A stretch of DNA of 6,488 nucleotides from Ventricola sp036297385 (GTDB taxonomy: Bacteria; Bacillota; Clostridia; Christensenellales; Aristaeellaceae): assembly GCA_036297385.1 (NCBI GenBank), contig JAXJLD010000047.1:1-6488 (forward strand), written 5' to 3'. The notes under the pieces are model-generated. The model did not search any database, was not told the DNA's origin, and saw only the letters and a list, made by a program, of their open reading frames with translations. Below, in pieces: positions 5,564 to 6,488 of this stretch (the first letter of the stretch is position 1; every line of letters starts with the position of its first letter). The translations under genes were made by a program, and so were the position numbers.

Positions 5564-6406
5564 ATGCGCATCGCCCTCATCACAGACGTTCACAGCAACA
5601 TCCTCGCCCTCGAAGCCGTGCTGTGCGCCATCCGCAAGCACAGGCCCGACTGCATTCTCTCTCTCGGCGATCAGGTCAACCTCGGCCCCTGCCCCAGAGA
5701 GACGCTCGCCATGCTGCGCGAAGAAGGCGTCATCTGCCTGCACGGCAACCATGAGCGCTACATCCTCGCCGCCATGGACAATGCGCCCGCCTATGCAGGC
5801 GCGAATTTTGAATCCCTGCGCTTTAACGCCTCGCTGCTGACGCGCAGCGACATCACCCTGCCCAAAACATGGTCGCTGGAAGGCGTGACCTTCACCCACG
5901 CCATGCCCGACGACGACCGCTTCCCCGTCTTTGATGAAGAAAAGGCTCTGCCCCTGCTGCGTGCCATGCACTTCCCCTCCCCCACCCATATTATCTGCGG
6001 TCACGGGCATAATCCCACGCATATCCGATGCGGAAACCTGACGCTCGACTCCATCGGAAGCGTCGGCTGCATGGACGATGGCATCCCCGGCACAGCCCCC
6101 TATGCCCTGCTGACCCTCGATCACGGCGATGCACTGCTGCGCCCTTACTTTGCCGCCTACGATACGCGCACGATGAAATCCCTGTTTCAGCGCGGCGGCA
6201 TGGCGGCGTGGTGTCCGGTGATGGCACGCATCGCCTGTATGCAGATGACCCTGAATACCGATATTTTGGTCAGCTTTGTCCAGCAGGCGCACGCACGCAG
6301 CCGTGAACGCGGAGAAAGCAGCATCAGTATGCAGACATGGATGGAAACCGATGCGGCGTATGCATGGCCGGATGGACAAACCACCGCCGACTTTTGGCGC
6401 GGATGA
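5564..6406 (+). CDS. Calcineurin-like metallophosphoesterase (YfcE/Metallophos_2 type)
   Basis: The 280-aa protein carries the full set of dinuclear-metal motifs of this superfamily: D8-x-H10 in ITDVHSN, G35-D36 in LSLGDQVNLGP, G61-N62-H63-E64, H112 in FTHAMPDD, and G146-H147-G148-H149. They fall within about residues 1-200, the size of a single-domain YfcE-like phosphodiesterase/phosphatase. Such enzymes hydrolyse phosphomonoesters or phosphodiesters, but the substrate cannot be told from the sequence. The last 75-80 residues form an extension with no motif I recognise, ending in a Trp-containing acidic segment. There is no signal peptide, so it should be cytosolic. The gene is divergent from addB across the parS cluster, and a composite hairpin repeat begins 14 bases after its stop. 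No partner gene suggests a pathway. Confidence 0.88.
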   Translation: MRIALITDVHSNILALEAVLCAIRKHRPDCILSLGDQVNLGPCPRETLAMLREEGVICLHGNHERYILAAMDNAPAYAGANFESLRFNASLLTRSDITLPKTWSLEGVTFTHAMPDDDRFPVFDEEKALPLLRAMHFPSPTHIICGHGHNPTHIRCGNLTLDSIGSVGCMDDGIPGTAPYALLTLDHGDALLRPYFAAYDTRTMKSLFQRGGMAAWCPVMARIACMQMTLNTDILVSFVQQAHARSRERGESSISMQTWMETDAAYAWPDGQTTADFWRG

Positions 6407-6419
6407 GTTTCTTTCGTGT

Positions 6420-6485
6420 GCGCGAAGCGAAGAAGGGGTTTGGGGATGAAATCCCCAAGCGGGTTTTAGGGCGGCAGCCCTAACG
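6420..6485 (+). repeat. Composite hairpin repeat, right copy (inverted relative to left)
   Basis: The order of parts matches the copy at 1-66 read in reverse complement: the 17-mer gcgcgaagcgaagaagg (6420-6436), a hairpin with a 10-bp stem and GAA loop (6438-6460, including one G-T pair), then a hairpin with a 7-bp stem and GGCA loop (6466-6483). The outer hairpin is nearly the same in both copies apart from added T-A pairs. The central stem has a different sequence but the same form. It begins 14 bases after the phosphoesterase stop. Confidence 0.75.
6438..6467 (+). terminator. Probable terminator of the phosphoesterase gene
   Basis: A 10-bp stem (6438-6460, loop GAA) is followed by gggtttt, giving a short T run at 6464-6467. 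The T tract is weak, so partial termination is the safer reading. It is part of the composite repeat. Confidence 0.45.
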
Positions 6486-6488
6486 TAC

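Noticed and set aside
5419..5754. Plus-strand frame starting MFHVKH from a parS site
   Set aside because: It overlaps the phosphoesterase out of frame, lacks a ribosome binding site, and begins in parS.
5537..6379. Minus-strand open frame (280 codons) opposite the phosphoesterase
   Set aside because: The plus strand has all catalytic motifs and an AGGAGG site. The antisense product matches nothing and covers the same codons, so it is a shadow.

Overview
The window is high-GC DNA that reads like an anaerobic Bacillota (class Clostridia, gut-type) chromosome. The support is an AddB/RexB recombination nuclease subunit, a BlaI/BlaR1-type (M56) regulatory pair with the C-terminal domain typical of clostridial M56 proteins, strong GGAGG-type ribosome binding sites, and canonical Bacillus-type parS sites. 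No genus can be named from the sequence alone.

Layout, left to right. A compact multi-hairpin repeat (1-66) lies just beyond the 3' end of a minus-strand M56/BlaR1-like gene (108-1545). That gene is broken: its N-terminal membrane part and its C-terminal extracytoplasmic part survive in different frames, and the zinc-protease domain between them is gone. Next, still on the minus strand, is an intact BlaI-family repressor (1559-1924). Its promoter is near-consensus and is covered by two TACTAC-N4-GTAGTA operators. Upstream is addB (2087-5374, minus, 1095 aa), which ends 162 bases before the blaI start. The 189-base divergent region between addB and the next gene holds a cluster of three parS sites (5394-5409, 5420-5435, 5458-5473) and an extended -10 promoter reading toward addB. 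On the plus strand follows a calcineurin-like metallophosphoesterase (5564-6406). A second copy of the multi-hairpin repeat (6420-6485), inverted relative to the first, closes the window. Each repeat copy sits 3' of an outward-reading gene.

How the parts may work together. The parS cluster is the most notable element: it should be a loading centre for the chromosome-partitioning protein ParB/Spo0J and suggests the window is near the replication origin. Because the likely addB promoter lies beyond the sites, all three would be inside the transcribed addB leader, so ParB binding could influence addB expression (inference). The BlaI repressor should control its own promoter, but its partner sensor-protease has lost its catalytic domain, so normal signal-induced cleavage of BlaI by this partner is not possible. 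addA, the usual neighbour of addB, is not in the window. No tRNA, rRNA, CRISPR array or transposase was seen.
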